Positions 35,335 through 44,436 are shown, numbered from the stretch's first letter. The stretch is DNA of 62,650 nucleotides from Cupriavidus basilensis (GCF_000876015.1 NZ_BBQM01000006.1:1-62650), one strand, 5' to 3'. The notes: generated by a model from the sequence alone, not told the origin. Translations and numbers: made by a program.

Positions 35335-35754
35335 ATGCAGATCCGCCCCTACCGGCCCGCCGACGAGGCCGACATCGTTTCCCTGTGGCAAACCTGCGGC
35401 CTGACCCGGCCGTGGAACGACCCGAAGAAGGACATCGCCCGCAAGCTCACCGAACAGCCGGAGCTGTTCCTGGTCGGCGAGGTGGACGGCCGCCCGATGG
35501 CCTCGGCCATGATCGGCTTCGACGGCCACCGCGGCTGGGTGTATTACGTGGCCGTGCATCCCGAGCACCAGCGCCGCGACCACGGCCGCCGCCTGATGGC
35601 GCGCGCCGAGCAGTTGCTGATCGAGCGCGGCTGCCCCAAGATCAACCTGCTGGTGCGCACCGGCAACCACCGGGTGATCGATTTCTACCGCAGCCTCGGG
35701 TACGCGCAGGACGAGGCGGTCAGCCTCGGCAAGCGGCTGATCCCGGATTTGTAG
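35335..35754 (+). CDS. ypeA: GNAT family acetyltransferase, YpeA-like
   Basis: 139-aa acetyltransferase. It begins MQIRPYRPADEADIVSLWQ, with DPKKDIARKL, the acetyl-CoA loop VAVHPEHQRRDHGRRLMARAE and the C-terminal NLLVRTGNHRVIDFYRSLGYAQDE, all matching YpeA-type proteins. The length is right for the family. Note RRDHG where QRRGIG is typical, so the third Gly of the loop is replaced. Target unknown. The next gene starts 26 bases downstream. Confidence 0.85.
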   Translation: MQIRPYRPADEADIVSLWQTCGLTRPWNDPKKDIARKLTEQPELFLVGEVDGRPMASAMIGFDGHRGWVYYVAVHPEHQRRDHGRRLMARAEQLLIERGCPKINLLVRTGNHRVIDFYRSLGYAQDEAVSLGKRLIPDL

Positions 35755-35780
35755 GCGCATCGCGCCATCGGCAGGCCATC

Positions 35781-36191
35781 ATGTTCCGCATCCTAGCCAT
35801 CGATCACCTGGTCCTGCGCAGCGCCGACGTGCCGGCGCTGCGGCGCTTCTACGTGGACGTGCTGGGCTGCAGCGTGGAGCGCGAGCAGCCCGCCTTCGGC
35901 CTGACCCAGCTGCGCGCCGGCAGCGGCCTGATCGACCTGGTCACGCTGGACGGCCCGCTCGGGCGCGCCGGCGGCGCGGGGCCGGGCGCCGAAGGCCGCA
36001 ACCTCGACCATTTCTGCCTGCGCCTCGACCCGTTCGACGCCGACGCCCTGGGCGCCCATCTGCGCGCGCATGGCGTGGCGCCGGGGCCGGTGGAGATGCG
36101 CTTCGGCGCCGAGGGCAAGGGGCCGTCGATCTACGTGCGCGATCCGGACGGCAACGTGGTCGAGCTGAAAGGGCCGCCAACGCAGACATGA
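35781..36191 (+). CDS. VOC-family protein (glyoxalase/bleomycin-resistance fold)
   Basis: 136-aa protein with two beta-alpha-beta-beta-beta modules. Candidate metal ligands are H9 (IDHLVLR), the His of LDHFCLRL and the Glu of NVVELKGP. It begins MFRILAIDHLVLRSADV. 26 bases after the acetyltransferase gene, so likely co-transcribed. Role unknown; could be a lyase, epimerase or resistance protein. Confidence 0.85.
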   Translation: MFRILAIDHLVLRSADVPALRRFYVDVLGCSVEREQPAFGLTQLRAGSGLIDLVTLDGPLGRAGGAGPGAEGRNLDHFCLRLDPFDADALGAHLRAHGVAPGPVEMRFGAEGKGPSIYVRDPDGNVVELKGPPTQT

Positions 36192-36267
36192 CGGGTGACG
36201 CGAACTAGGCATGCGGCCCGCTTCCCCCTACAATTCCCGCTTCCCCCGCCGCCGCGCCAGGCGCGCC

Positions 36268-37560
36268 ATGACACCTCAAGACGCTGCTCCCGGCCCGGCG
36301 CCCCGCCCGGCTTCCACCGCTGCCGACTCTGCTGCCTCGGGCCGCCCGCCCATCTCGCCGCGCCAGCTGGTCTGGACCCTCGGCGTCACCGAGACCATCT
36401 CCTGGGGCACGCTGTATTTCGCCTTCACCGTCTTCATCGGGCCGATGAGCGCGGCGCTGGGCTACTCCAAACCCTTCCTCGCCGGCGGCTACTCGCTGGG
36501 CCTGCTGGTGTGGGCGATGTGCTCGTTCGCGGTGGGCCGCCTGCTGGACCGCGTGCCGGCGCGCGTGGTCATGGCCAGCGGCTCCGCGCTGGCCGGCGCC
36601 GGGCTGCTGCTGTGGGCGTGGAGCCCGGGCCCGGCGGTCTTCCTGCTGATGTGGATACCGCTCGGGCTGGCCATGTCCACCACGCTGTACGAGCCGGCCT
36701 TCGTGGTGCTGCGCCAGGCCTTCGGCGACGGCTACCAGAAGTCCATCATGACGGTGACGCTGATGGCCGGCTTCGCCAGCACGGTGTTCGTGCCGCTGGC
36801 GCAATGGCTGGTGCTGCACCTGGGCTGGCGCGAGACGCTGGTGTGCTTCGCCGCGCTCAACCTGCTGGTCTGCGCGCCGCTGCACGCGCGCCTGCGCTAC
36901 GTGGCGCATGCCAGCTACGCCGCCGCGCCGGCGCCGGTGCCGCAGGCCGGCGCGGCGCCGCCCGGCATCGCGCGCGTGGCGCTGCGCCAGCCGGTGTTCT
37001 GGGCGGTGGTGCTGGCCTTCACGGCGCTGGCCGTGATCGCCTCGCTGCTGGGCGCGCACCTGATCCCGATGCTGACCGAGAAGGGCCTGCCGCTGGGCGA
37101 GCAGTTGATCGTGGCGGCGCTGATCGGCCCGGCGCAGGTGCTGGGGCGGCTGGTGATGATGCGCTTCCCGGTGCGCCATCCGCTGCGCCTGTCGCTGCCG
37201 GTCTACGCGGTGATGAGCGTGGGCCTGCTGTGCTTCGCGCTCGGCTACGGCAAGTGGCTGATGGCGGCGGCGCTGCTGTATGGCTGCGCCAACGGCATCA
37301 ACACCATGCTGCGCGCGATGGCCATGCCGGAGCTGATCTCGCGCCACCACTACGCCACGCTCAACGGCCTGATGATGACGCCGGTGCTGCTGATGCAGGC
37401 CGCCGCGCCGTGGCTGGGCGCGCTGCTGTGGCGCGCCGCCGGCGGCTACTGGCTGATGCTGTGGGTGATGGTGGCGCTGGCGCTGGCCGCGCTGGGCGCC
37501 TTTGCCTTCGCGCTGCAGCAACGCGGCCTGCTGCGCGCGGCCGATGCCGCGCTGGCGTAA
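36268..37560 (+). CDS. MFS transporter
   Basis: 430-aa protein with twelve hydrophobic segments, the N-terminal half containing ETISWGTLYFAFTVFIGPMSAALG and the half-repeat FAVGRLLDRVPARVVM, the conserved loop-2 motif of the major facilitator superfamily. I chose MTPQDAAPG at 36268; an upstream in-frame ATG at 36211 would add a basic 19-residue leader. Substrate unknown; it resembles oxalate/formate-type or monocarboxylate-type members. Confidence 0.85.
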   Translation: MTPQDAAPGPAPRPASTAADSAASGRPPISPRQLVWTLGVTETISWGTLYFAFTVFIGPMSAALGYSKPFLAGGYSLGLLVWAMCSFAVGRLLDRVPARVVMASGSALAGAGLLLWAWSPGPAVFLLMWIPLGLAMSTTLYEPAFVVLRQAFGDGYQKSIMTVTLMAGFASTVFVPLAQWLVLHLGWRETLVCFAALNLLVCAPLHARLRYVAHASYAAAPAPVPQAGAAPPGIARVALRQPVFWAVVLAFTALAVIASLLGAHLIPMLTEKGLPLGEQLIVAALIGPAQVLGRLVMMRFPVRHPLRLSLPVYAVMSVGLLCFALGYGKWLMAAALLYGCANGINTMLRAMAMPELISRHHYATLNGLMMTPVLLMQAAAPWLGALLWRAAGGYWLMLWVMVALALAALGAFAFALQQRGLLRAADAALA

Positions 37561-37585
37561 CGTGCTGGCGTAACGTGCTGGCGTG
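37551..37585 (+). repeat. 13-bp tandem repeat, about 2.7 copies
   Basis: Unit GCTGGCGTAACGT, two perfect copies and a partial third. The first copy contains the stop codon of the preceding MFS gene, so the repeat likely arose by local duplication of the gene end. Confidence 0.75.
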
Positions 37586-37757
37586 AAACACGCATGCCGC
37601 CGGGATGAAACCGGAACGATGCCGGCGTAGTCCGGCCGGCCGCGCGCGTCATGCGCGCGACCGGCCGATGTGCGACGATGCGGGGCTCGAACATTCCGCA
37701 GCGCTCCCCGGGGCACGGCGCGCCACACCGGCGCGGCTGTCCGCGCCCTTCGCCAAC

Positions 37758-39005
37758 ATGCCTGATTCCTCCCCCGCCGGCCTGACCCGCCCGTCCGCTT
37801 CCCCTCCCTCCGCCGCCACGCACAGCGCGCGCCGCGTGGAGCACGCCGCGCGCGCCACGATGGCGCTGTTCTTCGTCAACGGCGCCACCTTCGCCACCTG
37901 GGGCGTCCATATCCCGACCATCAAGGCGCGCTTCGGGCTGTCCGACGCGGTGCTGTCGCTGGCCATGCTGGCGGTGGCCGGCGGCGCCATCGCGGCGATG
38001 GGCCCGGTGGGCCGCTGGGTGGCGCGCGTGGGCAGCGCCCGCGCCTCGCGCCTGAGCGGGCTGGTGTACGCGGTGGCCACGACCGCCATCCTCGCCATGC
38101 CGTCGTTCGCGCTGCTGATTCCGGCGCTGATCGCGTTCGGCATGGCCAACGCGGCCTTCGACGTCGGCATGAACGCGCAGGCCGCCACGGTGGAGAACAG
38201 CCGCGCGCGGCCGGTGATGTCGGCGCTGCACGGCATGTTCAGCCTGGGCGGCATGGCCGGCGCGGCCGCCGGCGGGCTGCTGATGGGGCTGGGCGTGCCG
38301 CCGCTGGCGCACGCCGCCGGCATGGCGCTGCTGACCGCGGCCGTCACCGCCGGCGTGGCGCCGTGGCTGCTGGCCGACCATCCGGTGCAGCCGCCGTCCG
38401 CGCACCACCGCGACCACGCCGTGAAGGCGCTCTGGCTGCTGGGCGTGATGGCCTTTCTCGGGCTGGTCGGCGAAGGCGCCATGTACGACTGGACCAGCGT
38501 CTACATGCGCGACGTGGCGCTGGCGCCGGCGGCGTGGATCAGCGCCGGCTACGCCGCCTTCTCGGCCGGCATGGCCTGCGGCCGCTTCGGCGGGGACCGC
38601 CTGCGCGCGCGCTGGACGGATGCGCGCACGCTCAGGATCAGCGCCTGGGTGGCCTTCGCCGGCATCGCGCTGGCGCTGCTGTGGCCGGTGCCGCTGGCGG
38701 CGCTGGCCGGCTTCACGCTGATGGGGCTGGGCGCGGCCAACATGGTGCCGGTGTTCTTCGTGGCGGCGTCGCGCCTGCCGGGCGTGGCGCCGGCCGAGGC
38801 GATCGCGCGGGTGGCGCGCTTCGCCTACATCGGCCTGCTGCTCGGCCCGGTCATCATCGGCGGCGTGGCCCACGCCAGCAGCCTGCGCTACGGGCTCGGG
38901 GTGGTGGCGCTCACGATGGGCTGGATCGCGCTGGCGGGCGCGCGCCTGGCGCGGCCCTACCTCGGCGCCCGCAATACCCGCAATACCCGCGACACCGGCG
39001 AATAG
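37758..39005 (+). CDS. MFS transporter
   Basis: 415-aa twelve-helix carrier. After a Pro/Ser-rich N-terminus come ATMALFFVNGATFATWGVHIPTIKARFGLSDAVLSLAML and DWTSVYMRDV, typical of the YbjJ-like subgroup. Start at the ATG 37758. Substrate unknown. Its C-terminus has short TRNTRDT repeats from the sequence AATACCCGC repeated three times. Confidence 0.85.
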   Translation: MPDSSPAGLTRPSASPPSAATHSARRVEHAARATMALFFVNGATFATWGVHIPTIKARFGLSDAVLSLAMLAVAGGAIAAMGPVGRWVARVGSARASRLSGLVYAVATTAILAMPSFALLIPALIAFGMANAAFDVGMNAQAATVENSRARPVMSALHGMFSLGGMAGAAAGGLLMGLGVPPLAHAAGMALLTAAVTAGVAPWLLADHPVQPPSAHHRDHAVKALWLLGVMAFLGLVGEGAMYDWTSVYMRDVALAPAAWISAGYAAFSAGMACGRFGGDRLRARWTDARTLRISAWVAFAGIALALLWPVPLAALAGFTLMGLGAANMVPVFFVAASRLPGVAPAEAIARVARFAYIGLLLGPVIIGGVAHASSLRYGLGVVALTMGWIALAGARLARPYLGARNTRNTRDTGE

Positions 39006-39030
39006 CGCGCCGGGCCGCAGATGGCGCGGT

Positions 39031-39921
39031 TCAGGCCGCGGCGCCGAGCGCCGCCGGCATGCGCGCGCCCAGCCCCTCGAAGACGAAGGTATCCATCGCC
39101 AGCACGCCGTAGGTGACGTCGTCGGCCACGCGCGCCACGGCGGCGGGCTGCGGCGCCGGCGCGGCATCGCACGGCCCCAGCGCGGCGCCGAGCGCCACGA
39201 AGAACGGCAGCAGGTGCTCGTCGGTCGGATGCGCGCGGCGCGCGTAGGGCGCCTGCGCGCGGTAGTCGGCGATGCGGCTGGTGTCGCCGCTGGCGAGCGC
39301 CTCGCCAAGCGCATCGACCATCCAGCCGCGGAAGGCGTCCACGTACGGCTCGGCCGGCCCGCCGTGCTGCTCGCGCCGCCCGCCCGCGCCGAACACTTCC
39401 TGCAGGTTGTGGGTGAAGCTGCCCGAAGCCATCACCAGCACGCCGTCGCCGCGCAGCGGCGCGAGCGCGCGGCCGATCTCGATCTGCGCCGCCGGCGGCA
39501 GGTACGGGTTGAGCGCGAGCTGCACCACCGGCACGTCGGCGGCCGGGAACAGGCGCCGCAGCGGCATCCACGCGCCGTGGTCCAGCGGGCGGTCCTCGTC
39601 CTCCAGCACCACCGCGGCGCCGGGCACGCGCGCGGCCTCGACCAGCGCCTTGACGCGGCCGGCCAGCGCCGGCGAGCCGGGCGCGTCGTAGCGCAGTTCA
39701 TAGAGCGCGCGCGGGAAGCCGCCGAAGTCGTGCCAGGCCTCCTGCCGCTCGCGCGTGCCGACCACCAGCGTGCTGTAGATCCAGTGCGCCGAGATCACCA
39801 GCACCGCGCGCGGGCGGCGCGCGCGCAGTTGTTCGCCGAGCGCGTCGAGCGCGGCGCCGCTGGGGCCGGGCTCGAGCGCGAGCATCGGCGAGCCGTGGGA
39901 CACATAGATGGCGGGAAGCAT
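39031..39921 (-). CDS. DODA-type extradiol aromatic ring-opening dioxygenase
   Basis: 296-aa LigB-superfamily enzyme, the YgiD/4,5-DOPA-dioxygenase type. Metal-binding histidines are visible in YVSHGSPM, ISAHWIY, PLDHGAWMPLR and SFTHNLQEVFG. The C-terminal TDEHLLPFFVALGAA segment is also conserved. I chose MLPAIYVSHG at 39921 because AGAAGG lies eight bases upstream; a further start at 39942 (MNQKADI) has none. The physiological ring substrate is unknown. Confidence 0.9.
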   Translation of the reverse strand: MLPAIYVSHGSPMLALEPGPSGAALDALGEQLRARRPRAVLVISAHWIYSTLVVGTRERQEAWHDFGGFPRALYELRYDAPGSPALAGRVKALVEAARVPGAAVVLEDEDRPLDHGAWMPLRRLFPAADVPVVQLALNPYLPPAAQIEIGRALAPLRGDGVLVMASGSFTHNLQEVFGAGGRREQHGGPAEPYVDAFRGWMVDALGEALASGDTSRIADYRAQAPYARRAHPTDEHLLPFFVALGAALGPCDAAPAPQPAAVARVADDVTYGVLAMDTFVFEGLGARMPAALGAAA

Positions 39922-40197
39922 GATGTCTGCCTTCTGATTCATGGATACGCACCAGTGTGGCAAAGCCCGGCGCCGCTGGCGGCGGCCATTTGCGGATACC
40001 TCCGTCAAAAATCTTGAAGCCGGCGCGCCCCCGTGCCGGCGCATGAGCGTGGGGTGGCCCACACAACGCTTCAAACAGTCCGGCATGCCCCTGGCAATCG
40101 GCTTATGATGGCAGGCATGGGGCGCGGTCCCGCACCGGCCTGCCCCGCAGCCCAAGGTGACGACGCGCGCCCCGGCGCGTCCGGTCCGGAGAACATC

Positions 40198-40518
40198 GTG
40201 GTCAAGCGCACCGCCCGCAGCCCGAGACTGCCCCATGCGAACTGGTGGCGGCCCGGCGTGTATGCCAGCGGACCGGCCGTGCTCCTGTGGATCGCGGCGC
40301 GCCTGCCGGCGCCGTGGCTGGCCGACCTGTTCAACCTGCCGAACGTCGCCGCGCTGCTCAACCACGGCGGCGACACGGTATTCGTGGCCGGCTGGCTGGC
40401 CAGCGCCGCGTGGCTGTGGTTCACGCGCCGGCGCGACGCCGCGCCGCAGGACCCGAGGCAATCGCAGGCGGACGCCGCCGCCGAGCCCCACGACCACACC
40501 CCGCACCGCGCCGGCTGA
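40198..40518 (+). CDS. small membrane protein, hypothetical
   Basis: 106-aa protein from GTG 40198 with GGAG seven bases upstream. Two hydrophobic stretches (VYASGPAVLLWIAARLPAPWL and TVFVAGWLASAAWLWF) and a polar, His/Asp-rich tail. I do not recognise the family. The open frame upstream has a different composition, so the shorter start is preferred. Confidence 0.55.
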   Translation: MVKRTARSPRLPHANWWRPGVYASGPAVLLWIAARLPAPWLADLFNLPNVAALLNHGGDTVFVAGWLASAAWLWFTRRRDAAPQDPRQSQADAAAEPHDHTPHRAG

Positions 40519-40788
40519 AGGCGTCGCGCCGGCGTCCCGCCGGTACTCCGGCAGCGCTGCCGCGCGCCCGCCTGCCCGCCTTGCCACGCTGCATGCCCGT
40601 GTCATACGGGTGTAATCTGGCGGGCACACGCGGGGTACGCCGCGCCATCCGGAGGCCTCCTGGATGTCTCCCCGAAGGCGCCCACGCGGGGCATGGCCGG
40701 CGAATCCTTTACCATGCTGCCTTTCCGTCCGCCCCGGCGCCCGCGCCGGGCACGGACCGCAATCCTTTCCCATCGCACCAAAAGCATC

Positions 40789-42105
40789 ATGCAAGCCAAC
40801 GCTGCCAACTCCCGGATTCCGGACATTTCCAAAGCCCAGCGACGAAGGGCCATCCTGGCCGCCACCATCGGCAACGGCCTCGAGTGGTTCGACTTCACCG
40901 TCTACAGCTTCTTCGCGCTCATCATCGCCAAGCTGTTCTTCCCCACCGGCAACGACCTCACCTCGTTCCTGCTGACCGTCGCCACCTTCGGCGTGGGCTT
41001 CTTCATGCGCCCGGTCGGCGCCATCGTGCTCGGCGTCTACGCCGACCGCGTGGGCCGCAAGGCGGCGCTGACGCTGACCATCCTGATGATGGCGCTCGGC
41101 ACCGCCATCATCGGCCTGGCCCCCACCTATGCGTCGATCGGCCTGTGGGCGCCGGCGCTGATCGTGCTGGCCCGCCTGATCCAGGGCTTCTCGGCCGGCG
41201 GCGAGGTCGGCGGCGCCACCGCGTTCCTGATCGAGCACGCGCCCGACGAGGAGCGCGGCGTCTACGCGAGCTGGCAGCAGGCCAGCCAGGGCATCTCCTT
41301 CATGCTCGGCGCGGCGATGGGCGCGCTGGTGATCAACGGCCTGGCGCCCGAGCAGGTCGACGCCTGGGGCTGGCGCATCCCGTTCCTGTTCGGCCTGCTG
41401 ATCGGCCCGGTCGGCATGTACATCCGCTCCCACCTCGAGGAGCCGCCCGCGTTCGAGGCGCGCCGCGCCGAACGCAAGGCCAGCAAGGTCAAGTTCTCGC
41501 CGCTGACGCAGGTGCTGCGCGACCACCCGCGCGAAGTGCTGGCCGGCCTCGGCGTGACCATCCTGTGGACGGTCTGCACCTACGTGCTGGTGTTCTACAT
41601 GCCGTCCTACGCCAAGCAGCAGCTCGGCCTGCCGCTGGGCGCCACGTTCCAGTCGACCGCCATCTGCGGCGCCATCATCCTGGTGCTGTGCCCGCTGATG
41701 GGCATGCTGTCCGACCGCGTCGGCCGCAAGCGCATGCTGGGCACCGTGGCGCTGGCCATCGGCGTGCTGGCTTATCCGCTGTTCCACTGGCTCAACGTCT
41801 CGCCGACCACGCAGACGCTGCTGGAGGTGCAGATCGTGCTGGGCATCCTGCTGGCGGCCTTCACCGGCCCGGCGCCCGCGGTGCTGGCCGAGCAGTTCCC
41901 GACCGAAGTGCGCTCCACCGGCCTGTCGCTCGCCTACAACTTCGCGGTGACGATCTTCGGCGGCTTCGCCCCGCTGATCGTGACCTGGCTGATCACCTCG
42001 AGCGGCAGCAAGCTGGCGCCGGCCTACTACGTGATCGCCGCCGCCGCGGTGAGCTTCATCGCGCTGCTGTTCATGCACGACCGCACCGGCAAGCCGCTGC
42101 AGTGA
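40789..42105 (+). CDS. MHS-family MFS transporter (metabolite/H+ symporter)
   Basis: 438-aa twelve-helix symporter. The segments ATIGNGLEWFDFTVYSFFALIIAKLFFP, GADRVGRK-type loop (VYADRVGRKAALTLTI) and LARLIQGFSAGGEVGGATAFLIEHAP are diagnostic of the MHS group, which carries citrate, alpha-ketoglutarate, proline/betaine or shikimate. The exact substrate is not predictable by eye. A strong terminator follows at 42149. Confidence 0.88.
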   Translation: MQANAANSRIPDISKAQRRRAILAATIGNGLEWFDFTVYSFFALIIAKLFFPTGNDLTSFLLTVATFGVGFFMRPVGAIVLGVYADRVGRKAALTLTILMMALGTAIIGLAPTYASIGLWAPALIVLARLIQGFSAGGEVGGATAFLIEHAPDEERGVYASWQQASQGISFMLGAAMGALVINGLAPEQVDAWGWRIPFLFGLLIGPVGMYIRSHLEEPPAFEARRAERKASKVKFSPLTQVLRDHPREVLAGLGVTILWTVCTYVLVFYMPSYAKQQLGLPLGATFQSTAICGAIILVLCPLMGMLSDRVGRKRMLGTVALAIGVLAYPLFHWLNVSPTTQTLLEVQIVLGILLAAFTGPAPAVLAEQFPTEVRSTGLSLAYNFAVTIFGGFAPLIVTWLITSSGSKLAPAYYVIAAAAVSFIALLFMHDRTGKPLQ

Positions 42106-42148
42106 CGCGGCGGGCCGGCACGCAGGTCCGCCGGCGCACGCTGACACA

Positions 42149-42178
42149 AAAAAGGCCAACCGCGCGGTTGGCCTTTTT
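42149..42178. terminator. Rho-independent terminator
   Basis: 13-bp perfect stem around GCGC, with five T on the plus side. It ends the MHS transporter gene and can also serve the convergent gene at 42215. The stem is nearly identical to the one at 44280-44309. Confidence 0.9.
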
Positions 42179-42214
42179 GCTTTCGTGGCGGCATGGCGCT
42201 CGCGCCTTTGCCGG

Positions 42215-42586
42215 CTACGTCTCGTTGTCGTCGTCGTCGCCGTGGATGTTGATGACGTGCCGCGCCGCGAACCACAGCGGCATGCCGGGCGCCATCTCGT
42301 CGGTGCAATAGGGCTGGTTGTCGAGCTCGCCGCGGTAGAGATCGCCCTCGCGGCCGGTGACGACCACCCACATGCGCTCCACGTGCTGCTCGTCGCGGTC
42401 CTGCTCGTCGGTGGTCAGGATGCGGAAGATCAGCTTGACGGCCTGGCCCGGCTGCAGCGCCTGGCGCACTTCGGGCGGCGGGACCCAGAAGGTCTCGGGA
42501 TAGGCCTCGGCGATGGCTTCGCCGTCGTCGAGCTGCCAGCCGTCGTCTTCCAGGGTGGCGAGTCGTGGTTCCATGTCGATGTTCAC
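42215..42586 (-). CDS. small acidic cytosolic protein, DUF2314/DUF2185-like
   Basis: 123-aa acidic protein. The middle part VKLIFRILTTDEQDRDEQHVERMWVVVTGREGDLYRGELDNQPYCTD and the end VINIHGDDDDNET resemble DUF2314/Imm33-like single-domain proteins, with the pattern MWV-x-V-x(7)-Y-x-G-x-LDN-x-P. The start is GTG at 42586 or ATG at 42574; neither has a good ribosome-binding site. Function unknown. Confidence 0.6.
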   Translation of the reverse strand: MNIDMEPRLATLEDDGWQLDDGEAIAEAYPETFWVPPPEVRQALQPGQAVKLIFRILTTDEQDRDEQHVERMWVVVTGREGDLYRGELDNQPYCTDEMAPGMPLWFAARHVINIHGDDDDNET

Positions 42587-42716
42587 AAGTTGAGGGGTCG
42601 GGCGCGCACGCCGCTGGCACGCATCGTATCAAAATGCCCGTGCCGCGGCGCGCACACGACAGCGCCGCCGCGCCGCCTTAAGATGGCGCATTCATGCCGA
42701 GAAGAGAAACCCGACG

Positions 42717-43346
42717 ATGCCTGCCAGGAAGCAAGCCACCCCGCCGGAACGCCAGCGCTGCGGCTGGTGCGGAACGCTGGAAGACTACTGCCACTACCAC
42801 GACCACGAATGGGGCTTCCCCGTCGACGACGACCGCCGCCTGTTCGAGAAGCTCTGCCTGGAGGGCTTCCAGGCCGGCCTGAGCTGGCTGACCATCCTGC
42901 GCAAGCGCGAAGCTTTCCGGCGCGCCTTCGCCAATTTCGACATCGAGAAAATGGCGCGCTTCGGCGAGAAGGACATCCAGCGCCTGCTCGGCGACGCCGG
43001 CATCGTGCGCCACCGCGGCAAGATCGAGGCGGCCATCAACAACGCGCAGCGCGCCCGCGAGCTGCTGGAAACCGAGTCCTCGCTGGCCGCCTATTTCTGG
43101 CGCTTCGAGCCCGACCCGGCCAGCCGGCCCACGGTGCTGACGCCCGAAGTCCTGCGCACGATGGCGATCTCGCCCGAATCCACGGCGCTGTCCAAAGACC
43201 TCAAGAAACGCGGCTGGCGCTTCGTCGGGCCCACCACCATGTACGCACTGATGCAGGCGATGGGACTCGTCAACGACCACCAGGACGGCTGCACCACGCG
43301 CGAGGAAGTCTTGCGGGCGCGCAAGGCATTCAAGGTTCCGCGCTGA
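42717..43346 (+). CDS. tag: DNA-3-methyladenine glycosylase I
   Basis: 209-aa base-excision repair enzyme that removes 3-methyladenine. RCGWCG (zinc cysteine), the HDHEWGFPVDDDRRLFEKLCLEGFQAGLSW block with catalytic-pocket Glu and Trp, and the C-terminal VNDHQDGCTTR (zinc His/Cys) all match TAG. Length is as expected. It precedes a gene-free, repeat-rich region. Confidence 0.95.
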   Translation: MPARKQATPPERQRCGWCGTLEDYCHYHDHEWGFPVDDDRRLFEKLCLEGFQAGLSWLTILRKREAFRRAFANFDIEKMARFGEKDIQRLLGDAGIVRHRGKIEAAINNAQRARELLETESSLAAYFWRFEPDPASRPTVLTPEVLRTMAISPESTALSKDLKKRGWRFVGPTTMYALMQAMGLVNDHQDGCTTREEVLRARKAFKVPR

Positions 43347-43859
43347 ACGGACGTAAACAGAAACAGGCGGGCAAGGGGTGCATATGTGCCGCGCCGCTTC
43401 GTTTACGTCCGTTCCCGGCAATGGTCGCCTTATGTCTTTCTGTATTGTTTACGTATACATAGATAGTAGTAGTAGGTAAACATGGCCTTCCCGCGTGGAT
43501 AAGCCGGTTTTTCCCTTTCCAGTCAGTGACTTGCGGAAAAGATAAGTCACTAGGGAATACCCTTAGGCACGGGGATATCTCGAAACGTATGCCTGGGCGG
43601 CTTCCGCCGCCGCGAAGTTGTACGTATACGTCCCACAGCCCGCCCCCAGCCGGGACACAGCTTTCCGGCACGCTTATCCCCAGGCGGCGGCGTAGTTATC
43701 CACAATCGGGTGCGCTGGTATCTATGGTCGAGACTTCAGCATTGCGGGTCAGGCGCCGGATGCGCGGCTGTGCGTGTCCATGCGGACACAATTGTCCTGT
43801 GCCCAAGTGCGCGAACGCCTACACTGAAAGAGCCCAAGCTGCCGGTGGAGAACGATGTG
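43347..43859. other. gene-free region with inverted repeats and DnaA-box-like motifs
   Basis: 513 bases without a coding frame I can support. It holds a 14-bp inverted repeat GAACGGACGTAAAC (begins 43345) with GTTTACGTCCGTTC (43400-43413); GTTTAC/GTAAAC flanking TAG-rich repeats (43447-43480); AGTGACTT/AAGTCACT (43525-43551); palindrome ACGTATACGT (43622-43631); and DnaA-like boxes TTATCCACG (minus, 43494-43502), TTATCCCCA (43674-43682) and TTATCCACA (43696-43704). It may be a remnant of a replication origin or a DnaA titration site. Confidence 0.45.
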
Positions 43860-44240
43860 ATGCGCGTGCCTTGCATTTCCGCCCTGCTCGCCTTGCCCCT
43901 GCTGGGGCTGGCCGGCCCGGTCCATGCCCAGCCGACGATGCCCACCGCAGCCAGCGCCGCGGTGAGCGACGCCATCTCCAGCGCGGTGCAGCGCGGCGAG
44001 ACGCCCTATCGCATGCCACCCGCCGCGGCCGGCGAAGACAGCGAATCCGTGCGCGCCGCGTGCGAAGCGCTGCTGCAGAGAGTGCGCGCCGCGCAGGCAC
44101 AGCAGTCGCTGGTCGGCACCCGGCGCACCATCGAGGCCATCCCCGGGCTGACCAGCCCCAGCGCGGCCCGCGAGTCGGCGGCGCATGCGCTGGAGGCGGA
44201 TTACCGCAGCCGCTGCGCGCAGGGGCGTGAGGGCGGGTGA
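43860..44240 (+). CDS. periplasmic protein, hypothetical
   Basis: 126-aa protein. Signal peptide residues 1-23 (CISALLALPLLGLAGPVHA-QP) followed by a small soluble domain with two Cys (ACEALLQR and SRCAQG) that may form a disulfide. Start at ATG 43860 with GGAG upstream. It is the last gene before the island. No family recognised. Confidence 0.65.
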   Translation: MRVPCISALLALPLLGLAGPVHAQPTMPTAASAAVSDAISSAVQRGETPYRMPPAAAGEDSESVRAACEALLQRVRAAQAQQSLVGTRRTIEAIPGLTSPSAARESAAHALEADYRSRCAQGREGG

Positions 44241-44279
44241 TGTGGGTACGCGCTTGTGCACAATGGCGGGCGCGCAATG

Positions 44280-44309
44280 AAAAAGGCCAACCGCTTGCGG
44301 TTGGCCTTT
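44280..44309 (-). terminator. terminator left behind from tRNA-Ala
   Basis: 12- to 13-bp stem (AAAGGCCAACCGC with GCGGTTGGCCTTT); on the minus strand it is followed by five T. It sits 11 bases left of the left attachment repeat, where the 3' end of tRNA-Ala would have been before island insertion. It may also end the plus-strand gene at 43860, whose T-run is poor. Confidence 0.65.
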
Positions 44310-44320
44310 GACTTTGAATC

Positions 44321-44366
44321 CTGGTGGACCGAAGGAGGATCGAACTCCCGACCTCTGCATTGCGAA
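44321..44366 (-). repeat. attachment site, 46-bp direct repeat (left)
   Basis: Perfect copy of the tRNA-Ala 3' end from CTGGTGGACCG to ATTGCGAA (plus-strand reading), matching 54838-54883. It continues leftward into the tRNA terminator and rightward into the island integrase. Confidence 0.92.
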
Positions 44367-44417
44367 TCTAAAAGTCCACTCATATGCAGCAATAGATCTA
44401 GCGTCATTTTGGCTTAT

Positions 44418-44436
44418 TTGCCACAATCTTGCCACA
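44418..44436 (+). promoter_or_regulatory. candidate integrase arm-type sites (left)
   Basis: TTGCCACA twice, 11 bases apart, between the attachment repeat and the integrase. The same TGCCACA pair with 11-base spacing recurs at 54738-54755 at the other end of the island. Confidence 0.55.
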
